Shown here: piece by piece, positions 47,533 to 60,099 of the stretch
How positions within the stretch are numbered: position 1 is the stretch's first letter
How the letters are laid out: each line of letters starts with the position of its first letter
Assembly: GCA_026874595.1 (NCBI GenBank)
Contig: CM049310.1
Location: 49,195,558-49,259,557 of the forward strand
Direction: 5' to 3'
Source of the DNA: Sipunculus nudus
Taxonomy: Eukaryota; Annelida; Sipuncula; Golfingiida; Sipunculidae
DNA length: 64,000 bases
Notes under the pieces: generated by a model
What the model was told of the DNA's origin: nothing
What the model saw: the letters and a program-made list of their open reading frames with translations, nothing else
Databases searched by the model: none
Program-made: the position numbers and the translations under genes

Positions 47533-50284
47533 GTAAGAAGTCTAACCAAAGAAACTGAGCGCAAACATCTTCAGTAATATTATTCTATTGTTTTGCCTCA
47601 TCCAGTTTTAACATTACATGTTTTTTGGAGCGTGCGGCCAGTTTTCGCTTCCTAAGACCCGTTAGAATCAAAAGCTTAAAATAACTCGCATCAAGGCATT
47701 ACTCTCCTATACAACTACCACCGAGCGTACCTTTCGTTCTCATGTTGCTTTCTTTCAGCAGGAGTAAGAGTCTCCATTATTTACCTTCGCTACTTCAATT
47801 AATACTTAATGGAGAGTCTCAATTTTAGCTTACTCCTTGATTAGCCGTACTCATCATCGCCTGGGATACACAAACACTTTGTCATACCTTTCCTCTTACG
47901 GGAACACTGTGTTTGCGTTGTCATTTTGATTTTACAGCAAGGCGGTCTCAGGACGCACGTGTTTTTTGTTGTTTTTTTTTTGCAGCAATATGATCATGTA
48001 CCATGTAATGTGCTGCAGATATGTTCCATTCCTTGTTTAAGAAGGTATAATTAATGATCAAGGCGTCCTCTAGGATAGGAAGCAGTTTAATGATAGGATA
48101 ACTGATTTGTCGCTACTTCAAATTAGACTGCAATTGTACATGCACATACAGTCGTTGTTTGTTTTGTCAATACGTCATCATGAATAACTAAGTATTTCAT
48201 TATTATAATACTCAAAATATGTAATTTATATAATAAATAGTATAATAACAATAAATCGGTTTTTTTTTCTTTTACTCCTGATTTCTTAAAAACGAAAAAA
48301 ATGATAAAAACAAAAGAGTAAATCGGATAATTTGAAATGAATATAATTTGTTTTTATTTTATGTTCTTTAAAAACATATTATATGATATTGATTGCATAA
48401 AAGGTGACTGAGGCAGATTTACAGTTTAAAAAAATATTGAAATATACTAGTACGCGGTAAGCCAATTGTATATGCATGCTTAAGACGCCTGGTGTATCAT
48501 CCCATATCTTTATGTCCGTGCAACAGATCCAATTCCCATGCAAACATTTATATCTTATATACAGCTGTCAGAAAAATTATTTTTTAACTTTATTAATTAA
48601 CTTACAATTTCGTGCGTTACAGGGGTTTAAACAGAAGGCTTTTTTTTGCCATTTTCACTTATTCATTTTGTTTCATGAGAGGTATCTTCCTATAAGCCTG
48701 TTTTGTGTGTTTCATGTATGCATATGTTGTTGTTGCTGGGATACTGAATAACAACTCCGAAGTAGCACAGCGGAGCGAGCTAGGTATATTATTAGCATTA
48801 TTTATTAGAGGCAGAATTAAAGAACAAAGTCATAATCTCTTCCTATTAATGTTGTAGGTGTATGTATCTTATATGAGGCTTCTCATGCACCTGATCCTGC
48901 TATTTAAGTTGATTTTTGCATTTTCAATTTCCACAATTGTTAGTTTTAGCGGATCACAACAAGCGTAACTTTCTAAATTGATCAAGGTTAGTAAAGGTTC
49001 GTTAATTTTCTGGATTCGTTTCACAATTTCTTTCATATTGTTAATTTCTCTTATATTATAACAAACATGGGCCTGGCCTCCTCAACTGATAAGATTTTTA
49101 GGCCATGACAGGCGTGAGCTATATATCCTTTGTAGGTTTCCTGACCTAATTTAGTCACGCTTGGTTGATTTTCATTTTTTTTTTATCGTATATTCATCAA
49201 TCATAATGGCTTGTGGGCATCTCTACAATGAACTTAATTGAAATGTATTATACATATTTAACATTCTTGTTTATATCATCTATTATTGTGTCTCTGGGCA
49301 CTGTTCCAACCAAATCTCCCTTACTAAACGCGTGTATATATACTGTTGAAGGATAATGTACAGCTCTGTACAGTTTCCCAAATTTCCTACTCCATTTTAA
49401 GTAAAAGCACACATTGCTCATACAAGAAATCTTGCTTGGTGTTGGATTCGGTCATCTGGACATCATTTTATCGCTATTATTGCGCATAGTGGTATACCCA
49501 TAAATTGTATATGCAACCTTTGACATCCGGGTTTTTAGTGTGTTCGCTAAATTGCAGCCCCTGGGGCGGTTTCGAGAAAATGGAAAAATAAACCTGCCAC
49601 GGTTCTATAATAACGTGGGGATGCGACATTAAAGTATTCCAAGTACGAGGTAAATACGTACGAGAATTTGTCTGCAGAGAGTGTTTGGTTGCAAGAGGAC
49701 GTATATCGGCAAAGCTAAAAGCGAAATAACGCTTTTAAGGACCACGCCAAAAATGTCAAGTTTAAGTAGGCATTTCAATGGCAGAGGGCGCTTCTTTTGT
49801 TGTGACAGTTAATAGTACTGTAAAATATGTTTTATATACGACAGTAATTCTTGACACGTCATGTCTTGGCAGGGTGAAAACTTCAGATAAACCAGCAGTA
49901 CTATTGTCATAAGTAAAACTATTTGTGGCAGGGTTTATAAATACAGTACAGTAAGTATATAGCAGAATCATGTTCTCTGCTTGCACCGTACTTCGGACAT
50001 TCCCGTTCTGTTTGCTCTCTTCTTTGAAATCGAGGATTAAGACATCGTACTAAGATGTTATATTGATTTGCACTCGATAGAGGAAGAAAACTTCGGTCAC
50101 TTAAATATTCACACAAGCCAGAGGGTAAACAACCGGACATAGCTATACTAAGGTCAATCCCCAATCAACCACAGGCGAGCGTACCTTATTTAGTACAGGT
50201 CTATAAGTTCTATATATAGTTGAGTATGTACAAAACTGGATAGGGAAGACGCCACTGCAGTTTACCCCGGTTTATCCAACTAAA

Positions 50285-50515
50285 ACAAACCCAGTGGCAT
50301 TATAGGTTTCAATATCTTATATTGTTTGATGTGTTATGGGCAACTCCCATATCAAAATGGACTCTATATTGACTTTGGGCGGCATGGTGAATGGTCGCGT
50401 ATCATATCTTCTAACCCAGCACAAAGCCAGTGGGAATGTAGCTTTATGGAAACTAGGTCTCAATATCCCGTAGAGCCTGATATGCTGTGAGCAATGCATA
50501 TTAAATGGGGGCACT
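50285..50515. repeat. Diverged two-unit tandem duplication of about 137 bp
   Basis: CCCAGTGGCATTATAG at about 50,290 and GCCAGTGGGAATGTAG at about 50,427 start two similar units. Both contain TCAATATC, a TTTGATGTG/CTGATATG block, a GGGCAA/GAGCAA block and a final AAATGG. Confidence 0.45.
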
Positions 50516-52337
50516 ATTGGTTTCTGTATTATTGTGAATAATTGTGATTCAATTACTCTGGTTTACAGTATCACTGAAAGGCTTGCCTCACAAGTATCGT
50601 AAAAATAAGCCCTGTGTCAAGAGAATCTTACCTAAAGACAGCTATTAGTAGTAATACCTGTGCTGTGCTGGGGGATTCGTATAAAACCCTCGTCTCTGTG
50701 ATAATTACCTGTAGTTTTTATCCAGGTAAACTATTTCACGTCCGGACCTAACTGTCTTGGGTTTTTCTATATTAATATACCGGCCTGCCTTTGATGTATC
50801 GCATGTTATATCCTAATAAACACAACACAAAGCCCCGTCACGTCCACACTGGATTGTGGGTGTAGGCATAAATTTGCGCTCCAGCAAGCTTTAATTGACT
50901 GTCAGAGGTGCCGCTCGATTTACTTATGCGAAGGAGTGGAGGGCCTCTGCTAACAGATAATTCCATCCGCAGCCATGGAACAATTAAAAAGGCACAGTGT
51001 TGCTTTATGGTCTCTTCGGGACGTTTTCTCTGAATTATAAAGCACATGAACCCTTACAGAATAATGCAGTCTCAGCCAGCGGAACTTGGACCCTAGATCT
51101 AGTTGTCAATCAGGTTTAGCTAGTTTTAACCTTTAATAGAACTAATTAGGTGTGTTGGCATGATACCATGTCTGGTGGTGTCATATTTTATTCGTATTTT
51201 ATATTGTTTTTAAATGTTATACATATTATCTAAATAATTCAAAATGACCATTGTTTCCAATATCTCCCCTATATGTTGTTAATGTTAGAGCATTCTAACC
51301 AAACACTTGATAAAACGTCCACGCATTCGCGTAATCCGCCAGTTTATATTGCAAGTTATTGGAAGAAATCTAGGCAATATAAAACGGTAGAAAGTTGCTG
51401 AGTAAACTCTCTTCTGCCAGTAGTTCAGGGCAGATGGTGTACGGAAATTATCGTCACAAGGAACTTGAAGCACAACACGTCTATTTCTCATTTGTGTTAA
51501 ATACTGCAGTAGTAGAATTTAGGAAAAATGTTCCTGTGAAGTTTTTAAAATGAAGTTTGATAAACGCTGCATGAATGTACGGGTCATTTTCCCATTCAAA
51601 TACAGTTTATCGGGTTCAATAGTTTTTTCTCTAACTTTAGTCATTTAGAACATTTGTAAAACTATTTAGTCAGAAGTGAGAAATGTTTCTCTTGCCAAAA
51701 GAAAAATTGACACGTCAACTGACCGAATCATATTTAGAATAAATATAATATCAATAAACTAATGATTATTTTTAAATTAAAATCTTCCGTACTCCATGAT
51801 ACGTACTACCATAGCAGGATGACGACCAGAAACTTCAGGAAGCAATAAAATGTACAAGAGTAGGAAGCTGCACTTGTTTACTCGGGGTAAGGTTGTGTAA
51901 GCCTGAGATGTGAAGGATTTTGTGTTGTTGACAGCCACGCCCTTCATGACAAGTAATACAGCAGATAAATAAACGCGGGACACCAGTGCAGCATTATGAC
52001 TTTATCAGTTGCTGATAGGACGCGAGACCGAGGCGAAGCTCGTGACGGCATAGGACGAGTTGGCATGCAACGAGGTTTTCAGGCGGGCGGGTTTGCGGGG
52101 GTGCTCCCAGACAACTTTTATTCGCCCTTACCGTATGGACCACGAATTTCCCCCGCGTGGGTGAAACACAGACTTTCTTGGTAACCGTTTTTGCGAGGGC
52201 GTTGGTCTCCCTTAAGTTCGCTTTAAAACCTCTAACTCATTAGATTCATACGCATTCTACAAAAGGACATAAAAAGGGTCTTTATCAACATCATATGTGT
52301 AAAATTGCATAAACGATCCGACGCGGCAGGATTCTGA

Positions 52338-52375
52338 CCAATTACATTTGACATATAAACATCGGCGTATATAAA
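52338..52375 (+). promoter_or_regulatory. Candidate promoter with CCAAT and TATA boxes
   Basis: CCAAT at 52,338-52,342 and TATATAAA at 52,368-52,375 sit downstream of a CpG-rich segment (52,010-52,200). A start site would fall near 52,395-52,405. The spacing of the two boxes is tighter than usual. The case rests on this combination together with the possible exon that follows. Confidence 0.25.
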
Positions 52376-52397
52376 CGACCAGTTTAATCAACGACTC

Positions 52398-52715
52398 TGA
52401 TGCACCAGTACCACCCCTGTCCTAGCCTGTACTTACTTACTACGGGAGTCTTGCTGATGAAAGGTGTGTGATAGCTGAGCCGGAGGAGGACCAAGCGCAG
52501 AAGCGATAAAGAATCGGGCGAGATCCAACAACAGTCCCCACACCGTGTACCACAGCAGAGCGGTGTCTGATAGCGAACAGGAGCAATAGTAAAGTGAACA
52601 GCGGATTTGGAACTGACTTTAAGATTAACTAACGTATTATATCCTGGTGCAGACCGCTCATCATTGGAATACAACATCTAGGTCCGGCAACTGAGGTTTA
52701 TACAAAAGATTTAAG
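52398..52715 (+). other. Candidate non-coding first exon
   Basis: The stretch after the TATA box is GC-richer than its flanks, has no long plus-strand frame, and ends TTAAG followed by a good donor, GTACGT (52,716-52,721). This would suit a 5' untranslated first exon spliced to an exon outside the recognisable region. A minus-strand frame of 97 codons also spans it, so strand is uncertain. Confidence 0.2.
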
Positions 52716-52721
52716 GTACGT

Positions 52722-54628
52722 AAAAATGAACCGAAGAACCAATATGTTTTTCACGTCTTGTTATATGAAAGAGCTCCCATGGTTTAAACGTTGTGAAGCG
52801 CGAGTGTGAATTTTCTAGTATATTTCTATTTTTCATGTCAGTCATATTCAGTCTTGTGAATGTTTGCCATGTTCCAGTTAGTTATGGGTTTTTATTCAGA
52901 CCCGTGTTTTCTTTGCCTTTTTTTCAGCTAAAATATCTTTGTCTATTTATTTTGATGTTTATATCAAAAGTTCAAAATACACGTAGCCTTTTCAAATGTA
53001 TCCCAATCAGAAGGATGCATTTCCGTCCTTTTGTTTTTGGAGAAACAGCTACTACTACGCTCCTTTTTATTATATATTAATCTGTATGTATACAAATACT
53101 GCATGACAGAAAAGGCAAAACAGAAAATGAAGAAAAGTAATTTGCAGGAGGAAAACTAGTTATCTCCTTCCTACATTTTTAATCGTGCGTGACTGGACTA
53201 CATTTTACAAATTAGTTTGACGGGTTTCTTTCCTTAATTTCGTAAGTACGTTCAATGGCTCATCCAATATAACGCATAAAAAATGACAGAACACTTCCTT
53301 ACTTATAGTAGGCGGTTTCGAACCAAGTTCATTTTCGCCGTGTTGTTCATGTTAAAACTTCATGGACCACGCAATGGCCGGCGAGCTGTTGCAGCATGTG
53401 CATGTGCACCAAATCACCCTACCCTAGATACTTTTTTATTGGTTTCAATAACTCATGATTGATTCCAAGACAGTCAGTTGTTTAAATAGTGATATAAAAT
53501 ATATAAATCAGGCCCTAAAGTAAATTTTGGGAAAAATCGCGAAGTCATGCTAAATCACATGTATTCAAACTATACATGATGTATATTTATAATTCATATA
53601 TAATCCTGTGAATATTATTTTACTTTTTATGTGCTACCATGCGTGTAATATTTCCACCCCGATGTTTCACTAAAGATACATGGATACATCTCTTTAGAAG
53701 TGGCCGTGACGGTCGCGCAAGGCCACCTGGGAGAAAAGAAAACAGAGAATCATGGGATATGATGCTTGGCTTGTCAAGCGCGGCGTAAATTCTGGTCGGT
53801 CCTGTCGAGATCTGACATTATAACCGGAAACAGTTGTCACGTGATAGTGTAAAATATAACACGCACATTGTAGATCTAATGAAAATCGCTTACTTCAACT
53901 GAAAGTCTGGCACTTTTATGTTATTTCTTCAAAGACGAGGTTCAGCATGCAGCGCTACGTCATACACTTCCAGTACAGCAGAAGTCTTGAATCATTTCCC
54001 TTTTCATTTTAAATCATTGCACGCAAAGCTTCTTCATCATTCGTGTATGATTTGATTTAAAAAATGACGTGGGAGCCTTATCCAATTTGCACTTCTTCTG
54101 ATTGTGTCACATGATACGTTATTAATCATCCTCGAGCGAAATATATCCAGGTATTTACGGGGTTCAAATTATGAAAAAAAGTACAACTTAATTTAAACGA
54201 TCAGGCGTTTACTGAGGCCGTGTCAAATCCTATGCACCTGAGATTACCGGTAATTAAGTCTGAAACTAGATCTGTCTAATCCAACAGCTGTTTCGGTTTC
54301 ACATTTCATGATGATTTTAATAATCTTTTTTTACTGTAAACTGTTTGAAAAATCAAGCTTTAACTTTTCCACTTTTAAAAGTTGGAGAAGGTATTTCAAA
54401 TCCCGCGGTCTTTAGCAAGAAGATGAAAACAAAGAATTATATTCTTCCCTGCGTGCGAAAAACTCTGTATTTAAATAAGAGTACCAAACTTGGCTATTCA
54501 TTCAGATTATTATAATAATGTATGTTAATTTTTACTAAGACAGACCATTTGATTTAGTATGCTACGCTGTTGTCTTAATTGACGTGATATGTGTACGCGA
54601 TGTTATTGACAAATATATACATGTATGT
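52722..54628. other. Unassigned DNA
   Basis: No recognisable gene or repeat. A CATACACTTCCAGTACAGCAG block at about 53,961-53,981 resembles 20,360-20,380, hinting at a low-copy dispersed repeat. Confidence 0.45.
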
Positions 54629-54636
54629 GTATATAT

Positions 54637-54695
<59 letters not shown>
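54629..54695. repeat. (TA)n microsatellite
   Basis: TA tract with one AA interruption. Confidence 0.95.
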
Positions 54696-54697
<2 letters not shown>

Positions 54698-55061
54698 AAA
54701 TGTGGGTTTATCATAAACATACATAGATCAGCTGGAAAATGAAGTGAACCCACATTTACCCCCTTAAAATGTAGGTTCAATGCCGAATAGACTTACCATA
54801 TATACTATGATAATTAATATATAATAGTTCTTTTGCTAAAAATATATAGGTAGGTAGAAATATAGGTAGAAATAAGCGTCACATCTTTCTCTGGATGTGT
54901 TGAGCGACGTCATTGAAAAAAAAAATACCAAAAGTTGGCTCACTTTGCACAAAATAAATGTGGTTTCACAGACAAAATTGTCTAAATTCGTAAAAATAAA
55001 ATTGTTGGTTCACTAGTTGACGCATTGAACCCACATTTTACTGCATAAAAATGTGGCTTCA
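54698..55061. repeat. Six alternating copies of a GAACCCACATTT motif
   Basis: TGAACCCACATTT or its complement occurs, with small changes, at 54,698, 54,745, 54,766, 54,957, 55,026 and 55,047. Copies at 54,745/54,766 and 55,026/55,047 face each other and would form hairpins with 12-13-bp stems and short loops. The role is unknown; it may be the ends of a small foldback element flanking 54,780-54,950. Confidence 0.6.
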
Positions 55062-55532
55062 CCTGTTGTTTCAGCCCCTTAGTTCAACCCCGTGTAATAC
55101 ACCTGTACTTATTTGCTTGTAATTAGATTGTTGTATACCAATAACAGTCTTACACATGTTTCATCGCGCGCATCTTTTAATTTGAAGTTTTAGCAAAGAA
55201 TGTTTAAGTAATAACGTCTATAAAAGAATAATCCAGGGGCACAGTGTTGTGAAACAATGTTTTCTGTTCATTAGACAAGAGCTGAGCGGGGCTTCTGAGA
55301 AAGGGCATTTCGTCCAGCCTATCAGTCTGATAATCTGATTGCGCGAAACACGGATAATGTTGTTGACAGTTAAACAGGTAGTAATAGGTGTCAGCACATG
55401 CAGTGTGACCGGTATAGGAGATTTTTTTTACCACCGCTTTTTCGTTCTGAAGTTCTAATATTCCCTGCTTAGCTTGCATTTTGATCCATATTTACTGGGA
55501 CACCTATGACTATAAGACGTATCAAGTAACCG
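55062..55532. other. Unassigned DNA
   Basis: Nothing recognisable; a 91-residue minus-strand frame (55,204-55,479) has no domain. Confidence 0.5.
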
Positions 55533-57524
55533 TTTTTTTAGCTCAACTGACTGTAAGTCAACTGAGGTATAGGAATGGCGCTTTGTCCGTCGTCCGTCCG
55601 GCCGTCCGTTAGCAGGGCACAAATCGTAACCGCTTACCCTAGAAACTTCTAAGTGGACATCCATGGAGGTAAATAAAACATCTCTTTGGAAACCTGAAAT
55701 AAGGTCACTGTGACCTAAATCCTCCGAGCTATGGGGCTTGAAATTACCCCCCAGAATAATCAAAAATATAATACACAGCCTCCAATATCTTTATAATTAA
55801 TGCATGGATTGTCATGAATCTTGCCTTAAATATTGACCATGACTAGTTTTGTCAGGTCCCGAAAAATGTTGGCACCACCTGTATTTTTTGTTATTTTAAC
55901 GAATATTTTTCTATTTTTTTTTTTTTTTACTATTAAATGACAACAACCATGTCAGTTTCTTAGCTGTAATTACATCTAGTGTGCCAAAACCTGGTGTATG
56001 TATTGATCACAAGTGGATGCCATATAGTAATCACCCTGTCTGTCTGTCTGTTTTTCTGTCTGTCTGTCTGTCAATCCGTCCATCCACATAATTTTTTTTT
56101 CCAGAAGACAACTCCAGGTTGTATTGACACATGGATTTCAAACTTGACTTACGTATGGCCCACCACAAAAGCAAGAACCTATATGATTTTAGGGTGTCGA
56201 GGTCATAGGTCAATGTCACAGGACTCACTTGTTTAAAAAGATTTATAATAAATGGCTGCATTTTAAGCCAAGCTTTTCATCTCAAACTTTCCATTTTGCG
56301 CATTTAGCTGACTTGCCAGTATGGGGAGAGTATAAATAAATTTAGGGTCACACGGTCAAAGGTCAAGGTCACAGGAGCCATCTGTTCACAAATTAGTTTC
56401 CAGATGATAACTCCAGTTTAGTTTGACATATTGGTTTCAAACTTAACTTATATATGACTTACCTAAATTAAGAACCGTGTTGATTTTTGGGTCCAACGGT
56501 CAAAGGTCAAGGTCACTGGACTCATTTCTTCAAAAAGAATGCATATGCATTTGAAGGCAAACCTTTCATCGCAAACCTTCTATCTTCAAGATATTGCTAA
56601 TCTGCAAAATTTGGGAAGATTCTGTTCAATTTTTGGGTCATGAGGTCAAAGGTCAAAGTCACAGTACCCACTTATTTAGAAAGATTGTGGATGCAGTTTA
56701 AGCCAAACTTTTCATCCCAAACTTTCCATCTTGTACATATAGCTGAGCTGCCAATAGGGGAAGAACCTGATTAATTTTGGGGGTCACAAGATCAAAGGTC
56801 ATGGTCGCAGGGGCCCATCTGTCCACATATTTGTTTCTGGATGATAATTCCAGTTTGGATTGACATTGGTTTCAATTTTGAGTTATATATGACCCACCAA
56901 TAATGTAAGAACCCTTTTGATTTTCGGGTCATAAGGCCAAAGGTCAAGGTCACAGGACCCACTTCTTTAAAAAGGTTATTGATGTACATTTAGCCAAACT
57001 TATCTTCCAGGTGTTGCTCACCTGCCAATATTGGAAGTAACTAATGGATTTTGGGGTCACAAGGTCAAAGGTCAAGGTCATGGGGCCATCTGTCCACATA
57101 TCAGTTTCCAGATGATAACACCCGTTGTGAAATATTGGTTTCAAACTTGACTTATATATGGCCCACCACTAAAGTAAGAACTATTGCTTCTTGGGTCATG
57201 AGATCAAAGGTCAAGGTCACAGGACCCACTACTTAAGAAAGATTGTGGATGCATTTTAAGCCAAACTTTTCATCTCAATCCTTCCATCATCGACATGTAG
57301 TGCATCTGCCAATAGGGGAGGTTTCCTTTTGATTTTGGTGTCACGAGGTCGAAGGTTAAGGTCACAGGGCCCATCCATTCACAAATCATTTTATGGATGA
57401 TAACTCCAGTTTGGGTAGACAGTTTTGCTTCAAACTAATCACAGGGCCAATATTTCGGAAAACATCATAAACATATATTCTTATAAATAAATGCAGGTGA
57501 GCGTCGAGACCAATGGGTCCCTAG
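55533..57524 (+). mobile_element. Helitron-like element with nine AGGTCA-bearing units of about 145 bp
   Basis: The 5' end is poly-T then AGCTCAACTGACTG and its near-complement (palindrome), a GTCCGTCCGGCCGTCC header and GTTAGCAGGGCACAAATCG. Nine tandem units follow, with GGTCAAAGGTCAAGGTCA-type cores at about 56,199, 56,354, 56,498, 56,644, 56,790, 56,935, 57,063, 57,203 and 57,347 (mean spacing near 144 bp). The 3' end has a small GACC-AATG-GGTC hairpin and CTAG (57,521-57,524), then TT, like the end at 46,480. No Rep/helicase is present; non-autonomous. Confidence 0.65.
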
Positions 57525-57576
57525 TTAAATACTCGATTTCTGAGCCACGGAAACATCAAATACTATGAGCAACAAA

Positions 57577-57815
57577 GAGGGGCAGATTTAGAGAGTATGC
57601 AGGGAGCGCGCCCCTTTATAAACCTTAAATATCTAAGGAATCAAAAAAAAGTTTACGCTTAATAACAAAAAGCAGCTCTAGATTTTGCTTGTCACACCGT
57701 TTTCATCCAAATACCCTTTGCGAGCGAGAATTATCTACAAAGTCTACCGGTACACAGGTTTACCTGTACCAGGTGGTTTGAGGCTTTCTTTTCTATGATC
57801 CTTTTTCCGCCCCTG
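57577..57815. mobile_element. Possible hAT-like MITE
   Basis: GAGGGGCAGATTTAG at the left and CCGCCCCTG at the right recall the ends of the 10,317 element, and a GCGCCCCTT block follows the left end as there. No target duplication was found, so the call is tentative. Confidence 0.3.
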
Positions 57816-58338
57816 CGGAAGCATCCTCAAAATGGACAAGACTAATAATTCCCTTTCATAACACAGACGCAGCAAACTAAATAGTACTTTCAAAGCGTTA
57901 AACAAAAACTAAAAGTATTCTTTATCTACTAGCGTCTATTAGGAATTTTTGTTGCGTATCACACAAAGATGACGCTTTGGTAGGGAACAAACCGGAACCA
58001 GCCGATCCATTACTCCAAACTGTCAGACCCTGGACGTCAAGTACTGAAACGGGGTGACAGTATAATGATATTTTCACGCGTCGATTTATTAACATGTTAC
58101 GGGAGCCGTGTACCTTCGCCTGGGTGATCTCCAGTCTAATCGCAGCCCCACCAGGAATTGTTTCCTGTTATACTGATGTCGTATGATATACGTGTAAATA
58201 CTGTTGAGGAACCCAATATCTACAGATCACGTATGCGTGATGAACATTAATTTTGTAATGGAGAAAAAAAAATCAGATTCTGTAACACTAGGCAGCGTGA
58301 AATGTCATGGGGATGAATAAAGAAGTCAGTGTTTTTTT
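57816..58338. other. Unassigned DNA
   Basis: Nothing recognisable. If the LTR to the right is real and on the minus strand, internal retroelement sequence would start here, but no primer-binding site or gag/pol frame is seen. Confidence 0.5.
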
Positions 58339-59010
58339 TGTTAACAAATAACTATAATTTATTCTTAAAACAACCCTAACATTACAGTACACTAAATCAA
58401 TACAATTACACACAACAACAGTATAACAGCAAATCAATATAATCACACAGTAAAATAAAAAAGTGCACAGTACCTGGATACTACCACTGTCACAGCGACA
58501 AGTCCTTTAAAATGTATAAACCTGACGAACAGTTCATACAAATCCACACAGTCCAATATAAAGCTCTTGTAACAATCCAGAAAGTAAACTGAAGACCATA
58601 TAAGAACCGTGTTGATTTTTGGGTCCAACGGTCAAAGGTCAAGGTCAATGGACTCATTTCTTTAAAAAGAAGAAAATCTATAATTGCCGCACTTATCGGA
58701 ATAGGTCCCACAAACTGACACACACGCTTCTGTGTCCGCTGGAATATTCTCTCACCTCCCTCTCGGCTCTAAAACATCCTCTATTTATAACCTTTCCTCC
58801 GAAAACTCTAGAAAATTCCCTTTCACAACAATCCATAATTCACAGTACACACGCACACAGAACATACTAGAACGGAACCGCCGTGTCAGGGTTTACACGT
58901 TGGCCAGCCCGGCCCGGCCTGGCGATGCTGCCATGGCAACGAGCTACGCGAACCAAATATCAACAACACATGGAACATCTGTGTGCACAATAAAACATTC
59001 ATCTGTAACA
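58339..59010 (-). mobile_element. Putative solo LTR (minus strand)
   Basis: Read on the minus strand this 672-bp segment starts TGTTACAG and ends TGTTAACA (TG...CA). It has a TATAAATAG box at 58,799-58,791, about 215 bp in, and an AATAAA signal at 58,363-58,358 near its end. No internal coding region, primer-binding site or second LTR was found, and the flanking five bases do not match, so it may be a recombined or degraded copy. Between TATA box and polyadenylation signal it contains 58,601-58,671, which matches 56,469-56,539 of the neighbouring tandem element at 69 of 71 positions. It could alternatively be another promoter-bearing repeat. Confidence 0.45.
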
Positions 59011-60099
59011 ATACCTGATAGCTGTATAAAGTAGCATGAATAATTATTTGTATGTTCAATCATGTGGACCAAAAAGTGTACTTAGAAAGTATGTCAAGTG
59101 CAAAAAGTCAAATTTCTTTTTTCACATTCTTATCTAATCATGTGTGTCGATCAGGTGAGCCTACATTTCTGTTACGACAACATTCGATTGCGCAGCTGAT
59201 AATCAATTGTACTGAAGTTAGATATAAAGGGCATCATATCCTGTATTGCTTTTGCACACATAACACTTATATTGATAGTAATCATGATATTTTACCTATA
59301 TGTATTCAGTATGAGATGCCTACCCAAATCAAATACATTGAACACATGCTTGAACATCTAAATATCGCCAGCGGTCTCTGTTCACTCCGATAAATATAAG
59401 GAAACTCGTTCAAATATACAAAGGAAAATGCATATTCATATGGTTCAAGAACTGGACCATTTCAATTAAGATCTCGATAAAATATTCTATATTATCAGGT
59501 TATCTGTGCCCGAGTATCAAAACATTACACACGATATCGTTACAATTAACCAATTGTTTAAAGCTTGTTCTACGACTTACAGAAAAGATGGGGAAAAAAG
59601 GAAAAGCACAGCCTTTCTATTGAGGTATTTAGCCGAGGATATCTGAGTATCCCTCACGAACAGCGTCTGATAATGTATCCAGTTTGTAAACACATTCACA
59701 TGATCAGGAGACTACCCAGAACCCCTTGTTTCAGAGACAGGGTATATGGCGGCCACTTGCTTGCTATCGAGATAATGCGCCAGAGCCAGGGTTATCAGTT
59801 AAACCGCACATGCTTCAGTTGGAATTTGCCCACTGCTTCTCAAGCTGTGTGCCAATGTATACAGACTTCTGAACTCAGATGGCTCCTGTCGGGTGTCCTT
59901 AGCAAAGCTCTAGCAGTCACCAAACGACGCATTTTTATGGTCGCCGAAATGATAGTCACAACTTCCGTTTTTTTTTGGGACGCACTTAACGTAATGACAA
60001 TATCCCAGCTTGTCAGAGTTGACGTGCTATTCGGTTTATGAGAACCGGTAAAACGCATGCTAGTTGTGCCTATTAGATTAAGTAAAATATAATACTTTT
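59011..60099. other. Unassigned DNA; two medium open frames
   Basis: Plus-strand frames at 59,052-59,393 (113 residues) and 59,565-60,041 (158 residues) are among the longest outside tandem repeats. Neither shows a recognisable domain, signal peptide or splice support. I record them as possible but do not call them as genes. Confidence 0.35.

Larger units (their letters stand above)
46852..52337. other. Unassigned DNA, lowest repeat density in the window
   Basis: No gene was recognised. Two weak items are listed separately (candidate exon 47,442-47,532; diverged duplication 50,285-50,515). The segment 52,010-52,200 is CpG-richer than its surroundings and lies just upstream of the candidate promoter. 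Confidence 0.45.

Noticed and set aside
58339-59010. Full LTR retrotransposon
   Set aside because: Only one LTR-like segment is seen, with no second LTR, primer-binding site or gag/pol frame, so at most a solo LTR is claimed.
59565-60041. 158-residue plus-strand open frame
   Set aside because: The longest frame outside the minisatellite, but no domain or homologue is recognised and length alone is not enough; kept only as an unassigned note.
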